Source: Cristatella mucedo
Taxonomy: Eukaryota > Bryozoa > Phylactolaemata > Cristatellidae
Length of the DNA stretch: 64,000 nt
Direction of reading: 5' to 3'
NCBI GenBank assembly: GCA_009760855.2
Contig: WPIO01000051.1
Coordinates: 1,665,501-1,729,500 of the forward strand
The notes below the pieces were generated by a model. It saw nothing but the letters and a program-made list of their open reading frames with translations. It did no database searches and was not told the origin of the DNA. How positions within the stretch are numbered: the first letter of the stretch is position 1; each line of letters opens with the position of its first letter. This document shows positions 47,354 to 60,400 of the stretch, one piece after another. Position numbers and translations under genes: made by a program.

Positions 47354-47422
47354 CATATATATATATATATCACTAGATCGCTTTGTTTGTTTTTGTGTGT
47401 GCATGTATCTGTTCGTGTGTGT

Positions 47423-47459
<37 letters not shown>

Positions 47460-47460
47460 A
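47286..47460. repeat. (TA)n, (ATACAT)n and (GT)n tracts
   Basis: TA run to about 47,342, a few ATACAT units, more TA to 47,370, then GT-rich repeat 47,393-47,459. Confidence 0.95.
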
Positions 47461-47683
47461 GCTGAAATGTTTACATATTGTCCCTAAAAAAATGCACATT
47501 TTTTGCCTGGTGGCGAAGAAATGCAGCTCCTTACCAGGAGAAGGCTTATCGGTTGACTGCAGTGCACAGGAGGGGGAGACACGGAGAGACCGGCAATGGT
47601 AAGCTGCTTGCATGCCTGCTAGGCTCGAGCGGCTTACCTCTAGCCTGCACTACTCCCTTGCCTATTCGAATCTGCCTACTCAC

Positions 47684-48012
47684 CTGTTAATGATGTAGAT
47701 ATGATGGGTAGCTGTTTCGTGACAGCAAAAACGCCACGTGCCGTCGCGACAATCGGTCCATGCAGAGAATTCACAGCTCTTTAGTGTGGCTGTCAAAATA
47801 CTTTGACTTGCATCGGCTACAGTCTGATGCCAGCCTTTGCTGCATGCTTCGTCCGGAATGTGGAGAAAGTCAGCATTCCAGCAAGAGCTTGACTCAGTTC
47901 CGGCCGTGTGGCAAACGCATAGCCAGTAGTAGCAAGCACTGAGTTCTTCGAGCAGCCGTACAGTGATTCGGTTTTCGTAGGAATGGGGTCCATATTTCGG
48001 CACATGGCAGCA
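47684..48012 (-). CDS. Candidate Cys-rich minus-strand exon
   Basis: Open for 109 codons, ending at an excellent donor (AACAG|GTGAGTAGG). It begins after an acceptor-like CGTGCTTACAG and reads VPKYGPHSYENRITVRLLEE, with many Cys later (WTDCRDGTWRFCC). A strong upstream donor (CTTG|GTGAGT) sits only 29 nt before this acceptor, so the 5' boundary is doubtful. Family not recognised. Confidence 0.3.
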
Positions 48013-48431
48013 CTGTAAGCACGGTGGGGGACTTCACTCACCAAGCTTTGGACGACTTTCCGCCTTTCGTTGCACTCGGCACCCGGCAGTCTTGGTCTGG
48101 GCTATTTTCTCGTGTGTTTCCGCAAGCTCTAGCATACTGCCATTCAAGACTGCAGGGCTCTGAGAGTCTCGTCACCTCGTTTGGCTCACGCCTGATGCAG
48201 GCGACAGCTATCGAGGCAGAAGGCTGCTGTTTTATCGTTCGGTCCATCCCTTCGAACCGACGCTGCTCTGGCTGCCTTGTCGTCGAGGTCGAGGCGGCTT
48301 CGAGACCACCTCCTCAGAATGTGTCGAATCATGCTCACTCCTTTCCTTGTTATCAGATGCTAGGCTGGCTTTTTGAGGTGCTAATATGTGCTTCTGCAAT
48401 GTCACTCCAAATGTAGAATGTCTACATTATA

Positions 48432-51400
48432 ATGTATCGCTCTAAATCTCGTCGGGGCAGTCCAGTCGTACCAGAAGAATCGGCAAACGAGCCACCTTGG
48501 GCAGCTGTTCGACGACGGGCAACTGTTAGGCAGCCTATCCCCTGTGTGCTAGCCGACTCCGCGTCTTATCTTAGGTGTCAGGTACTTCATGATCCAGATC
48601 GCGGTCTCAAATTCGCCGGTGAGCACTCTATTGGCCACTGTAGGTAGGAGTGACACCAGCTATGGCTCTTCTGCCCCGATATGTACACAACAGGGACCAG
48701 GAAATAAGTCGACCCTTTCTTTTATTTGTATTTGACCGGAGCTAATAGGATTCAAATGGGCAGCTGATTTTCAGCAGGTTGCATAGAGCTTTGCCTGTGA
48801 CAGTATCTCAGTTCAGACAACTTGTCCGTGAAGTCTGCAACAACCAGAAGCACTAGCATTGCTTTATTTGTTCCTAGGTAGAGCTACTTCGGACTGCGAA
48901 ATGGCAGGAGGTACTGACATCTTCGTTGTCTAGTCAAGAGAGCTTCGAATGTTCTCCTACATTGGTGCAAGAGTTGCACAATATTACCAAGAAGGTGACA
49001 GCATTGCAAAATTTTCAAAATCTGCAACATTGTTAACATTTAGGATTTACTAGCAGAAAAATTGAAGGGCTAACGCCGTAACTCATGTCATGCTGGGCTC
49101 TTTTTGCTTTGGATTGTAGATACTGCACAATGCCGCTTGGAAGAGTGGATCACAGACTGAGATTGACAAATGCATATGCATACTAAAATTTATTCAGCGT
49201 TTGTGTGCTGTGGAGTCTTCAGATAATAGGACTCTGGAGGAAATTAACAGACGACTCGAGAAAATGATAAGTAGATTGAATGTCACCTCGATATGAAACT
49301 AGTAGCTGTATAATTTGTGAGTGACAATCGCTTCTACTAATGGCACTTCCATTTTTTATAAAATTCATTTTGTTTATTTTTATGATTGAGTTTTCTTCAT
49401 CCCAATACTGCTGTCAAGTTGCCATCTAGGTTGGTTAGTTGAAGAACAATGTAACAGGGTAGCTGTGTCAAGTGGTGCAGGCAAACAATAGCAGTGCCAT
49501 TGGCATCGGGTCTCAGCGTGCGATCTCACGGAATCTCACCTCTTTTTAATGAGGACAAGACTTTTCATTTGTCTTTGCTGCGATATAATTATCACCCAGA
49601 AAAAACTCTGTGTGTGCCCGCCTGTCTGTCTGTCTGCCTCGTAATAATTTTTTTTATGCTACCGTCTACATATAAACAGTGGTGGCAGATGCAAGCGGAA
49701 GCGCGACCGGTCTGGTGCCGGGAGTCTTCAGACAGACGAGCTGCTCATCTAATGAAAATTCTTTGCTGCCCGATAGGTGCCTCGATCATACTGTTCATAC
49801 TGAAATATCGTCAAAAATTGCCTTTAACAGTTTTTCTCTCACTGCCCGAGTGCCCAGGACTAAATCGATGCGGCTCCACAGTCAAATCTGCCTATTTTCA
49901 GCTTCATAAAATTGCTAAAATTCGGGCTTGTTTAGATAGAGATACCACGTCCAAGTTGGTCCATGCATTCGTGACATCTCGTCTCGACTTCTGCAACTCA
50001 CTGCTTACTGGCCTACCAGCATGTGCGATCAGGCGATTGCAGCTGGTGCAAAACTCTGCAGCTAGGCTTGTCTGTCGTGAGCGTCGCAGTTGCCACATTA
50101 CTCCACTTCTCGTCGACCTGCACTGGCTACCAGTGAGGCAACGGATTGACTTCAAGGTTTTGTCACATACTTTTAGGTCACTTCCTTCTTTGGCTCCAAC
50201 CTATCTCTCAGATCTACTCCCCCACCAAGCTAAGCATCGTAGCACCCACTTTTTGGAATCTAACAGTTTACCAATACCTCGTACAAACCTTAAATCCTAT
50301 GGAGACCGTGCATTTAGCTCGAATGCTCCCACAGCCTGGAACTCCCTCCCGACCTGTGTCAGAACATCCCATGACCTGACCACATTTTAAAGAAACTTAA
50401 AAACACACCTATTTAGGACAGCATTTAGTGGGTCCCTGTGATTCGTCCTTGATGTGCTTATGTGTGCTGACACTGTGCATGCTGCCACTAACCACATTTG
50501 CATGCTGACCCTGTGCATGTCACCCTTAACCATATTATTCATTGTGTTTGTTTCTCAAGCACGATTTTACTTACTATTCAATTGCATTTCACTTTGCAGC
50601 AAATGTAAAGCGCCTAGAAAGAGATTAAGTTCTCTGAGGGCGCTTTATCAAGTGCAATATTATTATTATTATTATGCGAGCGAGTTGGTAGCCCAAGGCA
50701 TTAGTTGCCAGCGGCTGTGGGTTTACCTTCCATGGATTGACACGATAGGCTCCCTTTATATGCTGCACTAAGGTTTTTACCCCTGTATGACATTTTAGCC
50801 CTTGGTAAGCCAACTGAAACTTCGACCCGGTGCCATTTTACACGTTTGTTTTTGCACGAGTCCCCAGATTATTTTTTTTTAACCTGTCAGCTTATTCAGA
50901 CTATTCTCTTGGGATTTGTACGAACAACATAAAGCTCTAGCTGATTTATTGGTCTCTTTTGTATAGCGACAGAAGAGCCTTTAAGCCTATCACCACCACT
51001 TGCAGTGGCAATAAAGGATCTCCCACAGCAGGATTAGAACCCACGACATCGGGACCAGGGTCGTGAAATGCAACCGCCTTACCTAGTTCGCCATCACGGC
51101 TCTCATACCCCTAATTAACATGAAAGCGTTTTTTATATCAAACACTGCGAACTATTGGGTTTATAATATCCTGAGGATGCTTAAAGTGGGCGTTTGTTAG
51201 CAGCTTCTTGCAATTGTTATACGTTTGGTGTCCAGGGTCTGTCAATCGTCCTTCTAGATATTTGCAGAAGCTGCCGTTTCCTCGGGTTGAGCGGGAAAGA
51301 TAAACAGCTCGCGGGAGTGGTGCGACAATTAATGGGTGTACGAAAAGCCCCTCGAGCAGTATTTTGATTTTTGCTAGTCATCAGTCAGCCAAGATATATT

Positions 51401-54400
51401 TAGATGCATCTTTATTAGGTGAGGGTTACATAGGTGTGCTTTTCTCCAAACATAGCGCACCTAACGGGTGCTAGTCCATGCAGACGTGCGACAAATATGG
51501 GTTTAGCTTGTGCCTCTAAGCACAGCTTACGAGTCGTAGTTCGTGCACAGACACAAGCAGGTATGAAGATGGTCGTAGAGCATGGCAGTAAGGAATGCCC
51601 TTACCTTAATATATCAAGCCCATATCCTTACCATATAGCAGTCTATTCGATGGACAAAGGGGTCCGCATCTGTTCACTACAACGCCTACTGTGTAATTGA
51701 CTGATGAAAAGCCGTAACTACAGCTAACTAATGATATTAATAAATAATAATAATAAATTTATCAAGAGAGCCCTCAGAGAACTTGATCTGTTTCTAGGCA
51801 ATTTACATTTGCTGAAAAGAAAGCATAATCGAATGGTTAATGATAACATGCTAAATGTCAACAAGCAAAACAAGGTTAGGGGTGACATGTGTAGGGTCAG
51901 CATGCATATATGGTTAGTGGCAGCATGCACAGTGTCAGCAGGCATAAGCACAAGAAGGACGGACCACGTGGACCCACTAAATTCTGTGATAAATAGATGT
52001 TTTTTACTACATGTCCCCGGTTCATAAAGTTTAGCGAATAGATTATGATGCATCCAATTCCTAATTACTCTAATTCAGGAACTGCTTCTAATCTCAAGCA
52101 TTGTCATTATCCGACTAATTTAGCTTGCACGAGTTTTAACATGTTGAACATGCACAATTTTAGCTCATGGGAGCAGGCAAAGGTATTCAGAAACTTTGGA
52201 GCCGTAGCTCACGTAGGTAACTTTCATATCGGGCAAAATGTGAATCGAATCTCCGAGGTCACTCTATTAAATGTATTACTATTGTTACTATTATTATTAT
52301 TATTAAAAGAATATTTTGCACATTAGGCAAGGTTCCGTCTCAACAGAGTCTGGGAAATGAGGATGAAGGGGGCACAACCCTGGACTCCCGATGCAGAAAT
52401 ACTGTCGAGAGTAGACGTCAGCTGATGTTTGTGCTTGTTTTATGTAGTAGCAGAAGCACCTCGGGGGGGGGGGGAGGGGCTATAACTGTTGCTTGCAATG
52501 GACAATTAAGATTTGCCTTCTCCAGGACTCAAAACCACGACCTGGATCGTAAAGTGTTCGCACCTGACTCCTAGGCTAAGACCCGGGGCAGAGGAACTAC
52601 CCGGAACTTCCGACCCGGTTGAGGTGTCTTAAGACATTCAGCCACTGCAAAGTAGCCAATTTTACTAGTGTAATGGGCATGGCATATTTCCCAGGCAAGC
52701 TGCAGTGGCAACCAGTTGGTAACAGTGTCCACTACGAAAAGCCTGGTCACCGCCGGCCGGTAGCCTGCTGCAATAAGTGAGCGATCGGGCTTAGCATGTA
52801 TACTTGTATACTTCTCCACCTTCTTCTGAGCTGTCCTCCCTATCCAGATCATCGGCGTTCAATGGATGGCACCTTACCGAGTAAAAGAAAATTCCAGATA
52901 ATGGTCGGGCAGCTGCCTCTAACAACTACCTCACCGCAAGATGGGGCATTTCCATTAAGTTTCAAGATGATGCAGCATTGTCTTTCGTTACGGAATTACT
53001 GTCTGCGGACTTGGCGAAGCGAGTCCACAGGCAGTGAGGCGCTCATATATAACTATACACGCTCATATATGCTCTACATGTATATTCAGTGTATATAAAA
53101 ACTATCACCTGATATAATGAATGTGAGTGAGTCCGTTAGTCAGTGGGTAGGTTAGTAAAGACTAGTCACTAGCGTCAGGATTTGGTTGTGCCTTTTGCAA
53201 TATTTATAATAGTACTTTGATGAGCTTAGACAATAACCTGCTTGTGTTTAATCACATTGCAGAGATATGGACTGCCTGTGTCACCCACAAGCCACCTAAG
53301 GCCAATCTGTGCAGTCTCCAACGAGAAATTATTACATCTGTCTTTGTGAGTCCGACAGCCATTTTGCCCTTCATTTTACTTGAAGCTATAATAATGTTTG
53401 GCGAAAAAAATAACTAAATCACTTTATCTGTAGGACATAAGCTGCAATAGCCCTGAAGGTAAGGATATTTGCATTTGTCATGGCATAAGCACAGTTGATC
53501 ATATTTATGTGTCATACTGCAAGCATGTATAACTGTTCAAGTTACCGTATTTTATTGCCACTAGTATTGTGTGTGCAAACGAATGGAGTCCAGACCTAGG
53601 AAAGAAGTTAGCATTAATAAAACTAAGTCTGCATGATCATTGAGGTAGCAGGAACGATAAATCAGAAACTTTAAAATATAACTACCAAGTCCTGATTATT
53701 TTTGGCTTTTAGCTTCAGCTTAATGCTCTAGTTTAACTAGTGCAATTAGTGCAATTAAATAAAAGGCTTTTACTAAACAATTTAAGATATTTCTTAAATT
53801 CAATCACTTTGTACAAGTTGTGCACCATTTAGAACTAAAATGGAAAACCTTATTACAATGCACACCATTTCCAACTATAAAGTTAGGTACTCGATAAATA
53901 AAAATGAACAAGGAAAGCATTTTCATTTCTTACCAGTATAATTGCAGTATGAGTTGCAATTGAAAAGATACAATTGTTTCGATATGGAAACATGATATTG
54001 TTCAGCTAAGATATCATGAGAAAGATAAGGATTTTTATTTAACCAGAAACTCAGGAGCTTCCTACGCAGCGTCGACTATTCACGTTGTCTGCCACATTTG
54101 TTTCATATGTCAAAGTTTGCCGTAAGCGATTGCCGTATGTCTACATCTGTTATTTAGTTAAGTACCTGTCGTATTTTCTTCGTGTTTAGTGTGTTTTAAA
54201 AGAATTATGTAAGATACCTTGTTACATTCTCTGCATCCTTAAAATTAAATGAGCGCATCGGCCTTATCTAGTAGCTAGCACTGTTTAGGTCTCTGAGCTC
54301 GCACTGCTCTACTCTAGATGCTTTATCATAAGTTCAACGGCTGTTTGGGTGACTTGATCTTTTCAGCTTGTTTGCTGCATGTTATTTGATTCGATTTACT

Positions 54401-57400
54401 AAGGACTGTCTGTTATCTTAAGTCATCGAATTCTAATACTTCTGTCTGATATACTAGTTATTTGTGGTTTTACAATACGTGACCGTCAACATACAAGTAT
54501 TTAGTGTTGAACTGTTTCTGAAATCTCCAAATTGTAGGTTTCCAGTTAATGGCATATACCTTCATTAAAAGGTTTCTTATTTTCATTGCTGACACGAGTT
54601 CGGACGTTCTAACGGTCCTTGAGGTATGAAACTTGAATAACTCCTATTTTAGAAAGCCTGCTTGGCAGATAAGTACATGCATGCTTCTTTGTGTCTTGTG
54701 TTTTTTATTTCATTAAACTGTAGTTTTTCTTGTTTGTGGCTGCATTATGTGTTATGTTTTGCATCTGTGCCTGCAATACGACGTACAATGATATATTATA
54801 GGTTGTGCATGCAATGACACATTAGTACATGTTACTTTATGTTATGTTTCTCCGTCTGTAAATCCAAAAAGTCATAAAGACCATGTGGGTGTTACACAGG
54901 AGAGTTTTGTATCGCCGAGCTGGGTTGATCCAGCGGTTAAGGTGCTCGCCCCGACTAAGGTCTGGCTGAGGTCGTGGGCTCGAGCCCCGAGGCATATGTG
55001 AAGCGCCTGGATAGAGATTTAGTTCTCTTGGGGCGCTATACAAATGAATTATATATTTTATATATTTTTATAGCGCACTCACAGCCTAGGCGCCTTTTGG
55101 TACGCATTCGGTAGCCAACAGACTTCGTCTCACACGACAAAGAGAAAGTGGGAAACATATTTTCCACATACATTTACGAGCCTTAAAATTAGTCAACCCA
55201 ATTTACGTTTACTAAAGCAATGGGTAATACATTATTTAAATTATACAAATCACATTTTGTTTCGTGCTCAAATTCCGCAAAAACGATTGTTGGTTCACAC
55301 ATGCTCTCCCGAGCAGCAAGGTCAATGATCCTGGGACTCATTGGGAATATTTCTAGCAGGCTGATGTTTCATTGTGGTGTGTTTTGCATGTTCTTTCCTG
55401 GGTGGGTGTCTCTGCTTAAGGAAGCTGTAATCCCCTTTCGAATCAATCGTGCAACAAAGAGAGTTACATATTTGGTAAAATGATACTATTCATATTTTAT
55501 TATTAAGTTAATTAAAAATAGAAAAGACCGCTTGTCAGGTAGCTGTCAGTCTGGGACTAAATGCCATCTGTCAACTAAACCAGTTCGTCAAGTTATCAAG
55601 ATCATTGTGAGTAGCAGGATGGCTGACGCATAACTGCCATTCCCCTGCTTAACTTGCAGGCAGCATTCGTTGCTATCGACCTGAGTTTTGTTCTTCATAT
55701 GATGAACAGAACCGCTAAAGCCATAATGGCTCACTAGGTAAGGCGGTTGCTTTTCACGACCTCGGCCCCAAGGTCGTGGGCTCGAATCCTGCAGTGGGCG
55801 ATCCTTTATTGCGACTGCAAGCGTGGTGATAGCCGTAAAGGCTCTTCTGTCGCTATGCAAAAAGAGGCTGTTAAATCAGCTAGCATTTAAAAAAAATTGC
55901 TCTGGCATAGTTTGATTGGACCTTGGTAACTTAATCCAATCTCTATGATGTGCTGATCAGATCTTTCTAATAAGGCAGCTTTCTTAACAGTCCCTTAAGA
56001 GTGTATTTGTGGTTCATCGTTATTCTAAATGTATTAGGTGCACTTAAGATTATAATTCAAATCCATAGCATTTTCTAAATTTTCATGTTAAATAAATCCT
56101 GCCTTGAGCATTTTTTAAGCCTTCAAGGCTGACTTTGAAGTAATCTTTGTAGCTCCATCTAAAGTCGTCTTTCTGTTATTTCTAGTGTATCTCTCAGACT
56201 ATTTGGTGCTGCTATTGATCATTGCTTCTTTCTCAAGTGACCGTCATCTCGCCCGGTCATTACTGACACTGCACTTCAAATATAATTCATTTATATAATT
56301 CATTTATTTAGCGCCCCAAGATAACTTAATCTCTATTCAGGCGCTTCACATATGCCTCAGGGCTCGAGCCCACGACCTCAGTCAGACCTTAGTCGGGGCC
56401 AGCACCTTAACTGCTAGACCAAACCAGCTCGGCACTTCAACGGCTTAAAAGTTATCTTAGTGAGCTATTTCAGAGCATTGAAATCAACGGCAATAGTAAT
56501 CTGAGAAGCCTTTAAATTATGTTGTAACCCTGAGATCTGGGCTTGGTCTACTTCTTTTACAATGTATGCTGTACCTCTTGCTGTTGTAATTGTCAAGCAC
56601 AACTTGGGATTTCATGTTTATTCAGATTGAGCACAGCTGCAGTCATAATAACTTCATCCCTCTAGAACGTTGAACTTTCATAATTTTTTTGGAGCTTGTA
56701 CTGCTGACATTTGAACTTGAATGGCATCGAAACTTCTTAAATTGAATGAAGATGGTCAGTTTTAGTTCTGGGAAACCCTGCTGCTATTCAAAATTGATAG
56801 GCCTAATCCTCAAAATGCGCTCGGCCAGCATATTTCCTATAGTGTCTGCACTCTTTCTCGGTGCTTTTTCCCAAGTGAGCTTCCAATAGATGACCACATT
56901 AGCTCTGCAGTCAAGCCGGCCTACTTCTATCAAAATACAATTGCAAAAATGTGAGTCCGCTTAGATCAGGATACCATTGCCAAGCTGTCCGTGCATTTGG
57001 AATATGTTGTAACTTCTGTAATGCACTATCGGCTGTGCCTGTGCTTTGATCTCTTCCTGCCTTTCAGCTCGTATAACTGTCAATTCCTTTGGGGCTTGTA
57101 TTGCCAAAATTCAGTATTACTAGGCCTGTGTATCTCCTGAAGCATCTGCACGAAATCTGGATGTAAAGTGAATTTTCTCTTTATGGCCACTTCAGCTTCA
57201 CAGCAAAGTCTGCCTACTTTCAGCTGTAAACAATCTTAGCTGATTTAACAGCCTAATCTGTGTAGTGGCAGAAAAGTCTGCTCGGCTATCACCACCGCTT
57301 GCAGTTGGCAATAAAGGATCGCTCAACTGTAGGATAGGACATTTTTCCTTTCCAGCATATGTAAATATATATTGTTCACTTGTTTTTATGTAAAATGCAT

Positions 57401-60400
57401 AGAAAGATATTTTGATCTCCTTTGGTTTGTGTAAGTGTCCTATTTTTATTGTTAATATTATTATTATTATCACAAGATTAAGGTCAGGGTGTGATTCTGT
57501 CTTTCTACTTGCAGTTGATCACTCCCTTGCTGCATGTATTGATGACATCTGCACATTGGTGGCATCAAATTTTCTTAAACTGAATGATGATAAAACCAAC
57601 TCTCTAGTTATTATAAACCAAGTGTGATTCGGAAATTGGAAAGGCTGACTCTTAAAATCGACTCTTCTAGCATAGCTCTTGTTGAATATGCACGAAATCT
57701 AGGTGTCATGTTCCAAAGTGACCTTTCATTGGACGACCACATCAGCTCCAAAGTAAAGTATGCCTACTTTCAGCTACATAACATTGCTAAAATTTGGGCT
57801 TGTTTAGACAGGGATTATGCAACTAAATTGGTTCATGCATTTGCTACATTCCATCTTGACTTCTGCAACTCACTGCTTGCTGGCCTACCAGCATGTGCAT
57901 TCAGACGCTTACAACTGGTGCAGAACTCTGCAGCTAGGTTTGTCTGTCGTCAGCACTGCAGTTGCCATGCCACACTGCTTCTCGCCAACCTGCACTGGCT
58001 CCCAGTCAAACAACTCGTCGACTTCAAGGTTTTTTCGCTCCTCTGAGGTCTCTTCATTCTTTGCCTTCGGCCTACCTATCAGATCTAATCCCCTACCAGG
58101 CTAAGCATCATTCCACCTGCTTTTCGGAAAATATACCTCGTAGAAACGTCAAATCCTTTGGAGACCGTGCCTTTAATTCGCATGCTCCCAAAGCGTGGAA
58201 CTCACTCCCGACTGGTGTCATTACATCTCTTGACTTGTCCACATTTAAAAAGAAGCTAAAAAGCATCTATTCACGACAGCATTTAGTGGGTCCCTGTGAT
58301 TCGTCCTTTATGTGCTTATGCTGCCGACACTGGTGCGTGCTGCCACTAGCCATGCTTGCATGCTGACCCTGTGCATGTCACCCCTAACCATGTTATTCTT
58401 GTTGTTTATTGAACATGCTACCACTAATCATCCGACCGTGCTTCCTTTGCAGCAATTTTAAAGTGCCTAGAAAGAGATTGAGTTATCTGAGGGTGCTTTA
58501 TCAAATGTATTATTATAATTACTCCTATTATCGGCTTGTGCATTACCATTTTGCCTGTATTTTTGTGTTGGTTTAGTTTCCCATGCTAGCTTATCTGTGT
58601 GCCTACATAACTTGGCGCTTAGGTGTAAATTCTCAGCATTCGATTCGGCTAATGCAATTGGTTGCCATTCTTTAATTGATTCACTCCTGTCTGCATTTTA
58701 ATATTTGTAGGCACTCAAGGTCGCTAACGTATTTCTTGAAGAGATGCGGCCATCAGCCGAATACAAGCAAGACTTAATTGAAAGCACCGAGTTTAAGCAG
58801 TTACTGTAAGTCAATCGAGAGGCCTGCAAGCTCCTTTATTGGCTAGTAGGTGCTTCCGATGAAATGCTAATAATTCAGCTGCTGTCTGCTCTGAAGGTGG
58901 CCTTGTGACAGGCAGGTGCTATGCGTCTGATTTACTTGGCTGCCTATAAATGAATTACTTTGGATTATTTTTAATATTTGGATTATTTATTATTTTTATT
59001 GCTATTAATTACTTTGGAGGGAAGGGCTGGTTGAGAATTTTGTCTGTATGCCCCCTCTAGCTCTTCCAGTAGGGTACACAAAGGTGCTGCCAGACCATCT
59101 CAGCACACGATGCCCTAGCCAACTGTGCATAATGGTGACACTTCTCTCTCAGGTTTTCTCTTGAGCTTTATGCGGCAGCCACGAGAAAGCAGTGCGTTAG
59201 GTTTAAATCCCTAAGCTACTCTTTTGCACTGCTGTGTGCATCGATATCACCTACCAACAGCTGATCGGTTCAGGTGACCTCACTGAATAAACGGCATCTG
59301 CCATAGGCTCTCTCAAGACATCTTTTATTTCCAGAAGCCCGATCCAGAAGCCCAGAGGGTGGGGTGGGTGGGAGGGTGGGTGGTTGTGTCCATTTGTGAA
59401 GTCGTATTACGATTAAATTCCCACGAGGCCGGCAACATGCTAGCCTTACATTAAAAACCTCATAAATAAGGTTTTTTCGCAAGGTCGCTACAATTGCCCA
59501 AACTCGGTCGCCTAGCACGGCATAATTAATAATAGGCCAGCATTGTCCATGCAGGTGCATGACGTCGTGCTGTTGCTGGCTCACAATGTATGTAGCATAC
59601 GCCAGCTGGCAGCATGAAATTGTAGGAAGAACTTCTCAGCACTAACCTACAACGCTGGAGGTAACGAAATTTTGTGGTACACAGCTTTGCATTCCTTTCG
59701 GCCTCTTTGTCTGTTTATCGTTCCGAGCTTGGTCTAACGTTATTGCTTCTACTGCCCATAGTTTTTTTTTGCTCCTGATGAGTAATTTTTGAGGGCTGCA
59801 CAAATTTGCATGTACATTATTGGACTTATTTTAATGTGTGAGGAAAGCGTTTTACAGCCGAAATTGATCAGTATGCACGTGCAGGGAGCAAGCAGAAACG
59901 CACAGCCATCTTTCTGATACACTTCATTCAGGCTCTGGGTCTTTGAAGGGCTAATGATCGGCAGCACGCCCTCGCTTGGTCCTGCTGTGCATGCCAGCCT
60001 TTTGGGGAACTAACATTGATTCGCTATGGGCCATGGCCGTTCAATTCTGTTGGTGGTCATTTTTAGCCTGCACAGACATTGAGCAGGCTTTCTAAGCCAA
60101 TTGAGAGACTTAGTTTGTTCGACTGCTTATGGGACGACAAATGGTAAAAAATATAATAATTGGTCGATGAATACTGATTATGGGAATAATAGGTCTTCTA
60201 TATATCGCCCTAAGAGAAGTAAATTTTAATTCACTCGAAAGAAAACAAATGTAAGCTGAAATGACTGGGCATACGCTATCGGGTTTTTTGTGCACCATAT
60301 GTAAACGTTTTATTCCCAATCTCTTTTCTTCAGGTCTTGTTTTGTCTTAGGTGCGGGCTAACACGTTGATTGCTTTGCATGAGTTCTAGAACATTTATTG

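Noticed and set aside
47032-47613. Ile/Tyr-rich ORFs
   Set aside because: Translation of (TA)n and (GT)n tracts.
48024-48416. 130-codon plus-strand ORF
   Set aside because: Overlaps minus-strand frames with better donor sites; no similarity recognised and no acceptor or donor pair that joins it to the SYCP2 exons.
55724-55800. tRNA gene candidates at SINE heads (also 43,287 and 54,913)
   Set aside because: A and B boxes are present but the acceptor stem and anticodon arm do not fold as a tRNA, and each is followed by a SINE body.
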